Of a stretch of 64,000 nt of DNA, positions 45,945 to 54,978 are shown piece by piece. Each line of letters begins with the position of its first letter. Position 1 is the stretch's first letter. The DNA lies in assembly GCA_035550055.1 (NCBI GenBank), contig DASZRO010000005.1:1-64000 (forward strand). The letters are read 5' to 3'. A program made the position numbers and the translations under genes. Origin of the DNA: Mycobacteriales bacterium (GTDB lineage Bacteria > Actinomycetota > Actinomycetes > JAFAQI01). The notes beneath the pieces are model-generated. The model worked only from the letters and a program-made list of their open reading frames with translations. It searched no databases and was not told where the DNA came from.

Positions 45945-46716
45945 CCTCGGCCGTCGTCTCGTCGATCTGCTCGCCGAGATAGGCCTCGAGGACCTTCGGG
46001 TCGTTGCGCACCTCGTCCGGTGTCCCGGTCGCGATGCAGCGCCCGAAGTCGAGCACCACGATCCGGTCGCAGACCCCCATGACGAGGTCCATGTGGTGCT
46101 CCACGAGCAAGACGGCGGTGCGTGACTTCAGGTCGCGCAGCAGGTCCGCCAGCTCGTCCATCTCGGCCGAGGACAGGCCGGAGGCGGGCTCGTCGAGCAG
46201 CAAGAGGCTCGGCTCGGCGACGAGGGCACGCGCGAGGGCGACCCGCTTCTGCACGCCGTAGGGCAGCTGGCCGGGAAACGAGCCGGCGGCGTCCGCGATG
46301 CCGAGCGAGCCCAGCGCTTCGAGGGCCTGGTCGCGCAGCCGGCGTTCGTCTCGGTCGCTGCGGGGCAACGCGAACAGCGCCGAGGCGAAGCCCGTCTTGG
46401 CGTTGTGGTCAGCCCCCACCATCACGTTGTCGAGCGCCGTCATGTGCGGGTAGAGGCCCAGCCCCTGCAGCGTCCGGGCGATCCCGAGCTTCGCCAGCTG
46501 GTGCGGGCGATGACGACGCAACGGCTGGCCGCGCCACCGCAGCTCACCGTCGTCGGCACGGACGAAGCCGCAGATGACGTTGAACAGCGTCGTCTTCCCG
46601 GCGCCGTTCGGGCCGATGACGCCGACGACCTCGCCCTCGTCGACCGACGCCGAGACGTCGGCGAGCGCGGTGAGCCCACCGAAGCGCACCGTGACGTGCT
46701 CGACTTCAAGCAGCAC
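45931..46716 (-). CDS. ABC transporter ATPase, LivG type
   Basis: A 261-residue ATPase: Walker A GPNGAGKT, GIARTLQGLGLYPHMTALDNV, the signature degenerated to LPYGVQKRVALARAL, Walker B LLLLDEPASGL and switch LVEHHMDLVM. The degenerate signature (normally LSYGxQRR) is usual for LivG. It starts the transporter operon livG-livF-livH-livM-livK, which runs to the terminator at 41797, with the cyclase gene 31 bases upstream in the same direction. Confidence 0.93.
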
Positions 46717-46747
46717 GGGCGCACCATAGCCGCGTCAGGCGGCTACG

Positions 46748-48283
46748 TCAGACATCCACGCGAGGCAGGAACACGCGGGTTGCGGCGACGCGACCGCGCA
46801 GCTCGACCTCTGACACGGCACTCCAGCCCTCGCAACGCGCCGCGTCGACCGTGTCGCCGGAGGCTGCGACCCGCCCCGGCAAGCCCTTCGCCAGCTCGCC
46901 GAGCCGCGCCGCCTCGTTCACCGGATCGCCGATCACGGTGTACTCGAACCGGCGGGTGGCGCCGACGTTGCCGGCCACCGCCACCCCGGACGCGACCCCG
47001 ATCCCGAAGTCGACCTCCGGCACCTCTTCGGCGACTCGCCGGGCCAGGTTGCGGGCGGCGTCGAGTGCCCGCAGGTGGCGGTCGTCCTGCGGCACCGGGG
47101 CGCCGAAGATGGCCAGGGCGGCGTCCCCGGCGAACTTGTTGATGAAGCCGCCTTCGGCCTCGACGACGTCGATCACCGTCGCGAAGAACCGGTTGAGCAG
47201 CTCGACCACCTCGACCGGCGGCAGCCGGCCGGCGATCTTCGTCGACCCGACGATGTCGATGTAGAGCACGGCGACGTCACGCTGTTCGCCGCCCAGCTGA
47301 ACCTCGTGCTCGAGCGCGTGCCGTGCGACGTCGACACCGACGTGGCGGCCGAACAGGTCGCGCAACCGCTCGCGCTCCCGCAGCCCGGCCGCCATCCGGT
47401 TGAAGCCGGCCTGCAGCAGGCCGATGTCGGTCCCGTCGTACACCGGCACCGACACGTCGAGCTCGCCCTGCTCGATGCGGGCCAGCGCGCGGCGTACCGA
47501 GATGATCGGATCGGCGGTGGCCCGCGTGACGAACAGCGTCGTCAGGAAGCCGGCCAGCAGGCAGTTGGCGCCGAGCACCGCGGTGGCGATGGCGAGCTCG
47601 CGACGGGTGCCGACACCGTCGACCAGGCTCGCCACGCCGAGCAGCACCACCCCGAACACGGGCGCGCCGGTGCCGGCCACCCAGGTCATGAGCGACCGGA
47701 CCGCCACCGACTGCGCGATCCGTTGGGGGTGGTCCGAGGCGCTGAGCGCTCGGGCGGCGGCTTCGCGGAGCAACCGCTCGGCGAGCCGGAACGTCACCGC
47801 GCTGGTGATCACGCCGCTGAGCCCGACGATTGCGGCGATCCGCAGCGCCGCATCAGTCGAGTAGTGGGCGGTGAGCGCGCCGAAGAGCACCGTCGCGCCG
47901 AGCCAGAGCACGCCGATGCCCCGAGCGAGGCTCCGCGGGCCGCGCAGCACCCGGAGCTGCTGCTCAGGCGTGGGCGGCCGCTCCGACGGCAGCCACTCGG
48001 CGAGGCTCGACAGCGAGCGGACGCCCATCACGACGCCGCCGACGATCGCCGCGACGAAGTAGATCGCTGCCAGGACGATGTATGTCGTCAAGCTGGCGTC
48101 GGCCTTGAGCTGCTGCGGCTCCGGGACGACGAACACCGCCACCAAACCGGTCGCGATCGCGCCGAGGACGTTCAGGACGAGCAGCGAGGCGATGAGGCTG
48201 ACGGTCGCCCGGACGAGCACCGCCTTGCCGGTTCCCCACCAGCGCCGCCGAGCCTCGATCCGCTCGGTATGGCTGCCTCCCAC
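46748..48283 (-). CDS. Membrane class III adenylate/guanylate cyclase with HAMP domain
   Basis: A 511-residue protein. The N-terminal part (about 1-255) has about six transmembrane segments. A HAMP domain (VTRATADPIISVRRALARI then VPVYDGTDIGLLQAGFNRM) follows. The cyclase domain has the first metal Asp in LYIDIVGSTKIAG, the second in NKFAGDAALAIFGAP with the substrate Lys, and TVIGDPVNEAARL with the Asp, Asn and Arg of catalysis; thus it looks active and adenylate-specific. The layout is that of mycobacterial Rv1318c-Rv1320c proteins. The GTG start lies two bases past the tRNA-Arg gene, so it may be read from the tRNA promoter. Confidence 0.9.
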   Translation of the reverse strand: MGGSHTERIEARRRWWGTGKAVLVRATVSLIASLLVLNVLGAIATGLVAVFVVPEPQQLKADASLTTYIVLAAIYFVAAIVGGVVMGVRSLSSLAEWLPSERPPTPEQQLRVLRGPRSLARGIGVLWLGATVLFGALTAHYSTDAALRIAAIVGLSGVITSAVTFRLAERLLREAAARALSASDHPQRIAQSVAVRSLMTWVAGTGAPVFGVVLLGVASLVDGVGTRRELAIATAVLGANCLLAGFLTTLFVTRATADPIISVRRALARIEQGELDVSVPVYDGTDIGLLQAGFNRMAAGLRERERLRDLFGRHVGVDVARHALEHEVQLGGEQRDVAVLYIDIVGSTKIAGRLPPVEVVELLNRFFATVIDVVEAEGGFINKFAGDAALAIFGAPVPQDDRHLRALDAARNLARRVAEEVPEVDFGIGVASGVAVAGNVGATRRFEYTVIGDPVNEAARLGELAKGLPGRVAASGDTVDAARCEGWSAVSEVELRGRVAATRVFLPRVDV

Positions 48284-48284
48284 G

Positions 48285-48357
48285 CGCGCCCGGCAGGGAT
48301 CGAACCTGCGACCAACTGCTTAGAAGGCAGTCGCTCTATCCGCTGAGCTACGGGCGC
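48285..48357 (-). tRNA. tRNA-Arg (anticodon UCU)
   Basis: On the minus strand the acceptor stem GCGCCCG pairs with CGGGCGC. The anticodon arm is ACTGC-CTTCTAA-GCAGT giving TCT, and the T-arm is GCAGG-TTCGATC-CCTGC. Length is 73 nt with discriminator G and no encoded CCA. The cyclase GTG start follows after one intervening base. Confidence 0.95.
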
Positions 48358-48419
48358 CGAACGGCCGGAACGATCATTTCCGGCCATGGCAAGGGTAGGT
48401 CCGTGCAACCCTTGTCGTC

Positions 48420-49076
48420 ATGACGACCGACCAGCGCATCGGTGGTCCGCTGGTCTGGATCGACTGTGAGATGACCGGCTTGGACCCTCAGCGCAACGTG
48501 CTGGTCGAGATCGCCGCGGTCGTGACCGACGCCGAGCTCAACCGCCTCGACGACGGAATCGACATCGTGATCTCGGCGACGCCGTCCCAGCTCGTCGCCA
48601 TGGACCAGTTCGTCCGCGACATGCACACGGCGTCCGGCCTGCTCGACGAGATCCGTCACACCGCCACGACCGTGGAGCAGGCAGAGGCGCAGGTCATGGA
48701 CTACCTCCTGCAACACGTTCCCGAGGCGGGAAAGGCGCCGCTGTGCGGCAACACGATCGCCACCGACCGCGCCTTCATCGCGCGGTACATGCCGCGGCTG
48801 GACGCGCACCTGCACTACCGGATGATCGACGTGTCGTCGATCAAGGAGCTGGCCAGGCGTTGGTACCCAAGGGCGTACTACAACGCGCCGGCCAAGAACG
48901 GCGGTCATCGCGCGCTCGCCGACATCATCGAAAGCATCGATGAGCTGCGGTACTACCGCTCGACGGTGATGGTCCCGGCGCCCGGACCCGACACCGACAC
49001 CGCGCGGGCGGCGGCGCGCGCACTCGGCCTGGGCGCGCCCGCTCCGGCCGACCCGAGCCGGGCGGTGTCCGACTAG
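48420..49076 (+). CDS. orn: Oligoribonuclease
   Basis: A 218-residue DEDDh 3'-5' exonuclease that degrades RNA dinucleotides to mononucleotides and is usually essential. Active-site blocks are [11 protein letters not shown] (Asp, Glu), [12 protein letters not shown] (Asp) and [11 protein letters not shown] (His, Asp). About 30 Ala/Pro-rich residues extend the C-terminus. The ATG at 48420 is in a gap of 62 bases after the tRNA-Arg gene. tRNA-His lies 37 bases downstream. Confidence 0.96.
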   Translation: MTTDQRIGGPLVWIDCEMTGLDPQRNVLVEIAAVVTDAELNRLDDGIDIVISATPSQLVAMDQFVRDMHTASGLLDEIRHTATTVEQAEAQVMDYLLQHVPEAGKAPLCGNTIATDRAFIARYMPRLDAHLHYRMIDVSSIKELARRWYPRAYYNAPAKNGGHRALADIIESIDELRYYRSTVMVPAPGPDTDTARAAARALGLGAPAPADPSRAVSD

Positions 49077-49113
49077 ACTCTGCGCTCGCGGTACGACGAG
49101 AACGGACCGCTTT

Positions 49114-49190
49114 GGTGGGCGTAGCTCAGCTGGTAGAGCACCGGGTTGTGGTCCCGGGGGTCGCGGGTTCGAGCCCCGTCGCTCACCCCA
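49114..49190 (+). tRNA. tRNA-His (anticodon GUG)
   Basis: The acceptor stem GTGGGCG pairs with CGCTCAC (one G-T wobble). The extra G at position -1 (49114) can pair with discriminator C. The anticodon arm is CCGGG-TTGTGGT-CCCGG giving GTG. The CCA end is encoded (49188-49190), unlike the other three tRNAs here. Confidence 0.95.
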
Positions 49191-49194
49191 CCCG

Positions 49195-49228
49195 AAGAAG
49201 GCCCGCGGGATCACCCGCGGGCCTTCTT
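49195..49228. terminator. Strong intrinsic terminator after tRNA-His
   Basis: Perfect 15-bp stem AAGAAGGCCCGCGGG with its complement and loop ATCA, followed by TCGAC with the stem itself ending CTTCTTTC. It lies between tRNA-His and the end of the convergent ABC permease gene, so it can serve both directions. Confidence 0.9.
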
Positions 49229-49233
49229 TCGAC

Positions 49234-50301
49234 TCAAACCAGCCGACGGCGTACCCAGTAGACGGTCAACCCCACGAGCACCGCGGCCAGCCCGAGGAAA
49301 ACCAGCGACTCGAGCCACTGCAGCTCCCAGAATCGAGACTCCGGCTGGTAGGTGACCGCCTCGTGGAACCGCAGGCCGAGGTTGTGCAGGCAGCTGGCGA
49401 AGTCGTGCTGGATCTGCGGCGTGACCTGTTTGTGCACCGGGCCGGGGCCGGTGGCCCGATCGGCGGCCGGCGGCGGCGTCTGGTTGATCAACGCCTGGCA
49501 GGCGGCCTGCACGTCGGCGGAGGTCGGCGAGTTGCCCGCCGCGTCAACGATCTTCGCGTCGGTCACCCACGCCGCGTGCACGGAGGGCTTCCCAGCGAGG
49601 TTGACGCTGAACGCGCCGCCGAACGACCGCGAGATGCCGACACCCAGCTGGCTGGTGAGAGGCAGGATTTTGTGCAGCGGTGAGACCAGCCTCGGCCGGA
49701 CGTAGAGCTGCGTGAGCACCCGCACCGCGATGAAGCCGGTCAACGTGGTCGCGAGCGCGCCGAGCGTGCGGCGCACGACCGCGCTTGCGGCGACGCCGAG
49801 CGCAAAGGCGAACAGCGCATACGCGACCGGCACGACGCCACGCTCGGTGAACGTCATCGGGTCGATGCGATCGGCGTTGACCCGGTCCAGCGGGATCGCC
49901 CACCACGTCATGGCGAACGTCAGGATGCCGACCGCCACCGCGCTCACCGCGGCGCCGACGGCGAGCTTGACGACGATCCAGCGGGTGCGGCTCACGCCTT
50001 GTGTCCACGCGAGGCGGAACGTCCCGCTTTCCAGCTCCCGGCTGACCAGCGGGCCACCCCAGAAGATCCCGGCTGCCGCCGGCGCGGCGATGACCAGCAG
50101 CTCGATGAGGTCGATCCGCGGGTAGCGGGTCAGCAGCCGGGTGAACGCCGAGTTGCACGTCACGCCGCTGCAGTCGCGGTAGTCGGTGTAGAGGTGGTTC
50201 ATCTGCACCCCGGTGACCGCGAGGATCGCCGCGATGACCGCCAGCGCACCGCCGACCACCAGCACCGACGTGCGCAGCTGGCGCCAGCTCATCCAGGTCA
50301 C
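49234..50301 (-). CDS. ABC-2-type transporter permease
   Basis: A 355-residue permease with about six transmembrane segments. An unusually long extracytoplasmic loop (about 220-320, with QTPPPAADRATGPGP and two Cys) lies between the fifth and sixth. The block RELESGTFRLAWTQGVSRTRW is typical of exporters regulated by YtrA-type GntR proteins. Its start overlaps the ATPase stop by four bases. It probably exports an antibiotic or lipid or senses envelope stress, but no ligand is known. Confidence 0.87.
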   Translation of the reverse strand: MTWMSWRQLRTSVLVVGGALAVIAAILAVTGVQMNHLYTDYRDCSGVTCNSAFTRLLTRYPRIDLIELLVIAAPAAAGIFWGGPLVSRELESGTFRLAWTQGVSRTRWIVVKLAVGAAVSAVAVGILTFAMTWWAIPLDRVNADRIDPMTFTERGVVPVAYALFAFALGVAASAVVRRTLGALATTLTGFIAVRVLTQLYVRPRLVSPLHKILPLTSQLGVGISRSFGGAFSVNLAGKPSVHAAWVTDAKIVDAAGNSPTSADVQAACQALINQTPPPAADRATGPGPVHKQVTPQIQHDFASCLHNLGLRFHEAVTYQPESRFWELQWLESLVFLGLAAVLVGLTVYWVRRRLV

Positions 50302-51218
50302 CGCAGCACCCCCATCGTGGAGCGCCCGGCGGATACCGCCTCGTCCGCCCCGCCCATGTAGGCGAGGACGATGTCTTCGAGGCTGAGCTCCTCGACCTGC
50401 CAGGCCGGATCGAGAATCGGTGCGGTAGTTCGTACGACGGCGGTCGACTGGCGATCGGTGTGGCTTTCCCAGACGAGCTGCTGGTCGGCGGGCAACGTGG
50501 CCAGATCCCGGCGCGGGCCGCTGATCCGTCGATGGGTGGCGAGCAGCTCGTCGACGTCGTCGGCGAGCTGCACCCGCGCCGCCGAGACCAGCACGAGGAA
50601 GTCACACACCCGTTCGAGGTCGGCGAGCAGGTGCGAGGACAGGATCACGCTGATGCCGTGCTCCGCGACGTACGACGACAGGATCGCCAGGAAGTCGCGG
50701 CGGGCAAGCGGATCCAACGCGGCCACCGGCTCGTCGAGGACGAGGAGCTCGGGACGCTTGGCGAGGGCGACGGTGAGCGCGACCTGCGCCCGCTGACCGC
50801 CGGAAAGCCCGCCGGCGGGCTGTGCCGGGTCGAGCTGGAGCTGGGCGATGCGTTCGCGCGCGAACTCGCCGTCCCATCTCGCGTTGGTGTGGGCGCCGAA
50901 CCGGAGATGATCGGCGACGGACAGCGACGCATATAGAGGTGCGTCCTGCGCCAGGAACCCGACCCTGCCGAGCTGTTCCGGGTTCGCCGCCGGCCGCTCG
51001 CCGAGCACCTCGAGCGATCCTTCGGTCGGGGTGAGCAGGCCGACGGCGCACTGCAGCAGGGTGGTCTTGCCCGCGCCGTTGGGACCGACGAGGCCGGCAA
51101 TGCGGCCCGCGGGAATCTCGACCGTGCACCCACGCAGCGCCCACTTGCGGCCGTACCGCTTACCGAGGCCCGCCGCGCGCAGGGTCGAGGCCGCCGTCGG
51201 GGTCGAGAAGGTGCTCAC
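50298..51218 (-). CDS. ABC transporter ATPase, exporter type
   Basis: A 306-residue ATPase with Walker A GPNGAGKT, signature LSGGQRAQ, Walker B LLVLDEPVAALD and switch His in SSHLLADL. A C-terminal extension of about 80 residues follows the ATPase domain. The start overlaps the gntR stop by four bases and the stop overlaps the permease start, so all three genes form one operon. It energises the permease at 49234-50301. Confidence 0.91.
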   Translation of the reverse strand: MSTFSTPTAASTLRAAGLGKRYGRKWALRGCTVEIPAGRIAGLVGPNGAGKTTLLQCAVGLLTPTEGSLEVLGERPAANPEQLGRVGFLAQDAPLYASLSVADHLRFGAHTNARWDGEFARERIAQLQLDPAQPAGGLSGGQRAQVALTVALAKRPELLVLDEPVAALDPLARRDFLAILSSYVAEHGISVILSSHLLADLERVCDFLVLVSAARVQLADDVDELLATHRRISGPRRDLATLPADQQLVWESHTDRQSTAVVRTTAPILDPAWQVEELSLEDIVLAYMGGADEAVSAGRSTMGVLR

Positions 51219-51607
51219 GCGATGTCCCGGATCGCCGCCGCGCGAAAGGAGTCGCGAAACATCGCCTCGATGCTCTCCTCGTCGAGTCCGGCGGCGCGCG
51301 CCTTGACGATCCAGCGATCGAGCTCGCGGCGCAGCGGGAGCTGGGCGGCTGCCGGTGCGTCGGGCAGCGTCGCGGTGATGAACGTCCCGACGCCGGGACG
51401 GCCTGCGGCGAGTCCCGCATGTTCCAGCTCGCGGTAGGCCTTGAGGACGGTGTTCGGATTGATGGCGAGTGAGGCGACGACGTCTTTGACCGTGGGCAGC
51501 TGCTCACCGGGGGTGAGCATCCCCAGCCGCAGGGCGTGCCGGACCTGCTGGACGAGCTGAAGGTACGGCGAGACCCCCGACCGGCTGTCCAGGTGGAACT
51601 CGATCAC
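51215..51607 (-). CDS. GntR-family regulator, YtrA subfamily
   Basis: A 130-residue protein: winged helix about 10-75 (YLQLVQQVRHALRLG, LPTVKDVVASLAINPNTVLKAY split, GRPGVGTFIT) and a short helical C-terminal domain typical of the YtrA subfamily, which controls adjoining ABC transporters. The GTG start has GAGGGG upstream. It is the first gene of gntR-ATPase-permease. The palindrome at 51618-51651 lies just upstream, so autorepression is expected. Confidence 0.92.
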   Translation of the reverse strand: MIEFHLDSRSGVSPYLQLVQQVRHALRLGMLTPGEQLPTVKDVVASLAINPNTVLKAYRELEHAGLAAGRPGVGTFITATLPDAPAAAQLPLRRELDRWIVKARAAGLDEESIEAMFRDSFRAAAIRDIA

Positions 51608-51617
51608 CGCGACCCCT

Positions 51618-51651
51618 CATCTATTTACCTAGGAAACTAGTTAAATAGATG
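51618..51651. promoter_or_regulatory. Probable GntR operator, 34-bp palindrome with CTAG core
   Basis: CATCTATTTA (51618-51627) and TAAATAGATG (51642-51651) are perfect 10-bp inverted repeats. They enclose two CTAG tetranucleotides (51629-51632, 51637-51640) around GAAA, extending the symmetry. On the minus strand TAAATA is a possible -10 hexamer for the gntR operon. The AT-rich block stands out in this GC-rich genome. It ends 152 bases before the secreted protein gene, which might also respond. Confidence 0.88.
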
Positions 51652-51757
51652 GAACCATCGACCCTCCCGCCACGTCAATGCCGCAGCGCGAGTTCGCAAG
51701 GCCGGTGGCGTCACGGCAGCGACAGGAAGTTGCCGCCGCGCGTCGAAGTGGTCGACC

Positions 51758-51779
51758 ATGACGCTGACACCGGCGTCAT
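51758..51779. promoter_or_regulatory. Inverted repeat upstream of the secreted protein
   Basis: ATGACGC (51758-51764) and GCGTCAT (51773-51779) form perfect 7-bp arms with an 8-base spacer, 24 bases before the ATG. It could be a binding site or a stem in the leader. No matching regulator is recognised. Confidence 0.35.
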
Positions 51780-51803
51780 AGATCGTCACTGGAGGCACCC
51801 GCC

Positions 51804-53210
51804 ATGCGTCGCTTGTTGCCGAAGCTGTCGGTCACCGGGCTCGCCGCGATCACGCTCTCGATGGGCGCCGCCGGCGCGGCGTACGCGGTGAGTGGCGGCA
51901 CCTACAGCGCACCCGGGCAGGACTGCAACTGGACCGACAGCTCGTGGAACACCCCGCAGTACATGGAGTACCCGGGCTGCCACAGCGCGCAGCTCTCGCT
52001 CGAGAGCGGTGGCATCACCGACGGGAACCCGAACAACGGCTGGAACGACTCCGCGACCTACGGCAAGCACGGCGCGACCGACACGTCATGGGCGCAGGTA
52101 GGCATCAACGAGTCGCCGATCGATCCGGCCTCCAAGGGCACACACACGATCTACTCGCTGGCCTACCCAGGACAAAGCGGCGCGCCCCACGCCGGCTGCA
52201 TCTCGGTGAACACCGACGGCACCGGCGCCACCGCGCCGGTCGGGACGAGGCCCGAGAAGACGTCGAAGGCCAACAGCCAGAACACCTACGGCTGCGGCAA
52301 CAACAAGGCGGGCACCGGCTTCGGACTGAACTTCGACTACTACCAGTACTACTGCCCCATTGCCGGAGCAATCCCGGGCTTCCCGTACAAGTGCGAGGAC
52401 ATGCCCGGTGGCGAGGCCGGCAAGAGCCACCTCCAACTGGACTCCGGGCTGAAGCAGAGCGTCACCAAGGTGCTCACGCAGGGGCTGATCCTCTACTACG
52501 GCATGGACGACAACAGCGACAACGGCGAGCACGACGGCGAGGGCCCGGGCAGCTCCCCGGAGAGCCAGGCGGGCGCCAACGGCCCGTCAGACGGCGGCGG
52601 CGTGATGCTCGCCCTCACCCCGCAGCGGCTCGCGCAGTCGGGTTCGTTGAGCCAGCCCGAGGGCCTGCTCAACGCGTCGGTCGGCTTCTGCGCCGACGGC
52701 ATCTGCGCGGCGTCGACCACCGAGAAGCAGGTTGCCTACTACGGGTGCGATGCCAACTCGGGCGAGGACCCGAGGCTCGACAAGTGCGAAGGGCACAGCA
52801 GGAACTCCGAACGCGACACCGTCGACTACTCCGGCAAGCAGTGGGACCCGTACGCATGCAACAGCGGCGGCGAGCAGCCGGGCGACGACGGGAAGGGCAA
52901 GGGCTACTACCCGGACAACCCGGCCTCCTGCGACACCTCCAAGAAGAACGTGTCCCCCAGCGGGGCGAAGAACCCCAGGGGCGGGATGAACTACTGGCGG
53001 CAGCACGAGGTGCACAAGGTCAACAACGAGCCCGGGTTCCAGTTCTACGAGGACCCTGACGCGATGGGCTCGCCGGCCCTGCCGATCTACCCGCTGCCGG
53101 CGATCTACGTGGGCAGCTGTGGGGTCACCCTCGGCGGTGGCGGTATGAAGCTGCCGAGCACGCCGCTGACCAACAAGGCCGGGCAGATCCGGATCTCGAC
53201 CGGCTGTTGA
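51804..53210 (+). CDS. Secreted Cys-rich protein of unknown function
   Basis: A 468-residue exported protein. The signal peptide is about 1-29 (LSVTGLAAITLSMGAAGAAYA). Fourteen Cys are visible in the mature part, an even number suggesting disulfides. Gly, Asn, Ser and Tyr are abundant. Motifs such as GFCADGICAA, YYGCDANSG and the terminal GSCGVTLGGGGMKLPS do not match a family I know. A weak acidic run is DDNSDNGEHDGEGPGS. GGAGG lies eight bases before the ATG. The stop overlaps the next gene by one base, so the two are probably partners. Confidence 0.7.
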   Translation: MRRLLPKLSVTGLAAITLSMGAAGAAYAVSGGTYSAPGQDCNWTDSSWNTPQYMEYPGCHSAQLSLESGGITDGNPNNGWNDSATYGKHGATDTSWAQVGINESPIDPASKGTHTIYSLAYPGQSGAPHAGCISVNTDGTGATAPVGTRPEKTSKANSQNTYGCGNNKAGTGFGLNFDYYQYYCPIAGAIPGFPYKCEDMPGGEAGKSHLQLDSGLKQSVTKVLTQGLILYYGMDDNSDNGEHDGEGPGSSPESQAGANGPSDGGGVMLALTPQRLAQSGSLSQPEGLLNASVGFCADGICAASTTEKQVAYYGCDANSGEDPRLDKCEGHSRNSERDTVDYSGKQWDPYACNSGGEQPGDDGKGKGYYPDNPASCDTSKKNVSPSGAKNPRGGMNYWRQHEVHKVNNEPGFQFYEDPDAMGSPALPIYPLPAIYVGSCGVTLGGGGMKLPSTPLTNKAGQIRISTGC

Positions 53211-53743
53211 TGTCGGACGGGGCGGGACCCTCCGCCCGCCGAGCGTGGGCCGAGGTCGTCCTTGTCGTCGTCGTCGTGTTCTGCGCGGCGCTCGCCGGCT
53301 TCGAGTGGCATCGCGCCGACCGGGACCGGTCGCAGCTGACGGCGGCGACCACCGCTGACGACGAACGCCGGGCCGTCGCCGATGTCGCAGCCAAGGAAGC
53401 GGTCGCCCTGTTCACCTACGACTACCGAGATCTGGCGGCCACTCAGTCGCGGATCGCCTCGCTCGCCACCGGCAGCTTCGCCCGCCGCGACGCGTCAGGT
53501 AACGCCGCGGTGCAGCGCCAGCTGCTCGCGGCCAAGGCGACCGGCTCGGCGACGGTCCTCGAGGAGACGGTGTCCGACGCGGACGCGGGTCACGCGAGCG
53601 CCTTCGTCGTACTGTCGACCAGGTCGTCCAGCAACGGCGGGCCGATGTCGACCGCGACCGTCGACCTGCACCTCGACCTCCAGCAGGTCGACGGCTCGTG
53701 GAAGGTCTCCGAGGTGCAGACCTTGAAGTCGGCGAGCGACTAG
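53210..53743 (+). CDS. Membrane-anchored Mce-associated-like protein
   Basis: A 177-residue protein with a N-terminal membrane segment (about 14-30, VVLVVVVVFCAALAGF), then an extracytoplasmic domain with a SnoaL/NTF2-like feel: DVAAKEAVALFTYDYRDLA, SFARRDASGNAAV and DLQQVDGSWKVSEVQTL. These features recur in conserved Mce-associated membrane proteins of actinobacteria, but no mce genes are near. ATG at 53210 uses the last base of the previous stop (TGATG). Its stop overlaps the convergent gene stop as CTAG. Confidence 0.7.
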   Translation: MSDGAGPSARRAWAEVVLVVVVVFCAALAGFEWHRADRDRSQLTAATTADDERRAVADVAAKEAVALFTYDYRDLAATQSRIASLATGSFARRDASGNAAVQRQLLAAKATGSATVLEETVSDADAGHASAFVVLSTRSSSNGGPMSTATVDLHLDLQQVDGSWKVSEVQTLKSASD

Positions 53744-54852
53744 CCGACCTGCGCGGCGAACCGTTCGGCCGCCTCGAGGTAGCCCGCCACCATCTCTTCC
53801 ACCACCTGTCGCGCCGGCCGGATCTGGTCCATCAGACCGACGCCCTGGCCGACGAAGTACGTCGCGAGCTGCTCGGCGCCGCTGCCCGGCGTCCGGGCGT
53901 CGCGGGCGATTCGCTGCTGCGCGGACGCGACGAGCAGGGTCTGCAGCGGCATCGAGAGCGGCGACGGCGCGTCGTCGGCCTCCCACTCGTCGGTCCAGGC
54001 CGTACGCAGCATGCGAGCCGGCTTGCCGGTGAGCGAGCGGGACCGCACGGTGTCACTCGACGATGCGGCGAGCATCTTCTGCTTCACGACCGGATCGGTC
54101 TCCGCTTCGGCGGTGGTCAACCAGACCGACCCGCACCACACCCCCTGGGCGCCGAGCGCCATTGCGGCGGCGACCTGCGCGCCGGTCACGATCCCGCCGG
54201 CGGCGAGCACCGGCAGCGGCGCGACGGCGCGCACCACTTCCGGGACGAGAACCATCGTCGAGACGGTGCCGGTGTGGCCGCCGGCCTCGGTCCCCTGGGC
54301 GACGATCAGGTCGACGCCCGCTTCCTGCTGGCGGCGGGCGTGGGATGCGGCCCCGATGAGGGCCGCCACGAGGATGTCCCGCCCGTGCGCGCGGTTGATC
54401 AGCTCCGGGCTCGGCGGCCCGAGCGCGCTCGCCAAGAGCCGGATCGGGTGGTCGAGCGCGACGTCGAGCAGCGTGTTGTTCGCTTCCGGGGACACGCTCA
54501 TCGAGGCCCGCCGCGCGTCGACACCCTCGGGCAGCGGCGGCACACCATGACGCTGCAGAAGGTCCTCGACGAAGGCCACCTGCTCCGGCGGGAACAGGTC
54601 GTCGGTCTTGGGTTGCGCGGTCTCCGTCGCGACGAAGTTGACGGGCAGCAACAGGTCGACGCCGTACGGCTTGCCGCCGACCTGCTCGTCGATCCACGCG
54701 AGGTCGGTCTCCAAACCAGCCGGGCTGTGGGCGACCGCCCCGAGTACGCCGATCCCGCCGGCGTTGGTCACTGCAGCGACGACGTCGCGGCAGTGACTGA
54801 AGGCGAAGATCGGGTATTCGATCCCGAGGCGGTCGCAGATCTCGGTGCGCAT
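53740..54852 (-). CDS. Nitronate monooxygenase-type FMN protein
   Basis: A 370-residue TIM-barrel enzyme of the NMO/2-nitropropane dioxygenase family. AAVTNAGGIGVLGAV, LIVAQGTEAGGHTG, VLAAGGIVTGAQVAAAMALGAQGV (in part) and a loop for FMN phosphate are visible. It would oxidise propionate-3-nitronate or a related compound, or act as a NAD(P)H-quinone reductase; the exact reaction is open. It reads convergent to the Mce-associated-like gene with overlapping stops. Confidence 0.88.
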   Translation of the reverse strand: MRTEICDRLGIEYPIFAFSHCRDVVAAVTNAGGIGVLGAVAHSPAGLETDLAWIDEQVGGKPYGVDLLLPVNFVATETAQPKTDDLFPPEQVAFVEDLLQRHGVPPLPEGVDARRASMSVSPEANNTLLDVALDHPIRLLASALGPPSPELINRAHGRDILVAALIGAASHARRQQEAGVDLIVAQGTEAGGHTGTVSTMVLVPEVVRAVAPLPVLAAGGIVTGAQVAAAMALGAQGVWCGSVWLTTAEAETDPVVKQKMLAASSSDTVRSRSLTGKPARMLRTAWTDEWEADDAPSPLSMPLQTLLVASAQQRIARDARTPGSGAEQLATYFVGQGVGLMDQIRPARQVVEEMVAGYLEAAERFAAQVG

Positions 54853-54978
54853 GCGGGCATTAGATCACTCGCGCTTCAGCCCGATTTGTGAAGCGTCATC
54901 TGTCGCCTGGGGCATCCAACCCTCCCGATTCGACTGCACCGCCACCGCGTTGCCGCGGCCCGTCGGTAGCCTGCGGGC

